A DNA stretch of 5,754 nt, taken from NCBI GenBank assembly GCA_040386355.1, contig JAZKFP010000287.1:1-5754 (forward strand), in the 5' to 3' direction. The translations under genes and the position numbers were made by a program. This stretch comes from JAZKFP01 sp040386355 (GTDB taxonomy: Bacteria > Pseudomonadota > Gammaproteobacteria > Pseudomonadales > UBA6940). Shown in pieces: positions 5,683-5,754 of the stretch; the stretch's first letter is position 1; each line of letters begins with the position of its first letter. The notes beneath the pieces were generated by a model, which was not told the DNA's origin, did no database searches, and saw nothing but the letters and a program-made list of their open reading frames with translations.

Positions 5683-5754
5683 AGCTTCACCCCTAGCAAT
5701 TTTAAAATCCAAACCTGACATTACGCGAACCATGATAAGATTACAAAAAATTTA

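Noticed and set aside
1..5754. CRISPR array, tRNA/rRNA, transposase gene, toxin-antitoxin or defence genes
   Set aside because: No regularly spaced direct repeats, no tRNA-like fold with matching conserved bases, and no reading frame of these kinds. The repeats present are isolated palindromes.

Overview
The window reads as an AT-rich chromosomal segment of a gammaproteobacterium. The grounds are the gene order leuC-leuD-leuB without leuA next to it, the two-subunit isopropylmalate isomerase, a PHA-granule phasin of the PhaI/PhaF type, and a dRS3-like ATTCCC-N8-GGGAAT repeat. A relative of the Legionella/Coxiella group is a reasonable guess, but nothing here fixes the genus.

Layout. Positions 1-3358 hold a leucine biosynthesis cluster on the minus strand, transcribed leuC (3358-1913), leuD (1529-861), leuB (718 to beyond position 1). 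The genes are unusually far apart. The leuC-leuD gap is filled with repeats: a branched palindromic element whose arm contains the leuC stop codon, a 16-bp palindrome, and an inverted pair of dRS3-like repeats. Upstream of leuC the transcribed leader (about 3500-3359) shows a strong intrinsic terminator and a competing antiterminator helix, which together look like a transcription attenuator. Positions 3636-4961 on the plus strand encode a probable exported M28-family zinc peptidase, divergent from leuC. It has an N-terminal extension with a symmetric four-cysteine pattern. Positions 5095-5682 on the minus strand encode a phasin with a basic, low-complexity N-terminus. The phasin and peptidase genes converge on a hairpin terminator at 5041-5067.

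Function. LeuC and LeuD together isomerise 2-isopropylmalate to 3-isopropylmalate, and LeuB oxidises it to the precursor of 2-ketoisocaproate. The first enzyme (LeuA) and the final transaminase are not in the window. The peptidase and phasin have no evident link to leucine synthesis.

The most interesting points are the leuC attenuator, the 128-bp branched repeat at the leuC 3' end, and the CX17C-X7-CX17C helical-hairpin-like module on the peptidase. No complete mobile element, CRISPR array, RNA gene or defence system was seen.
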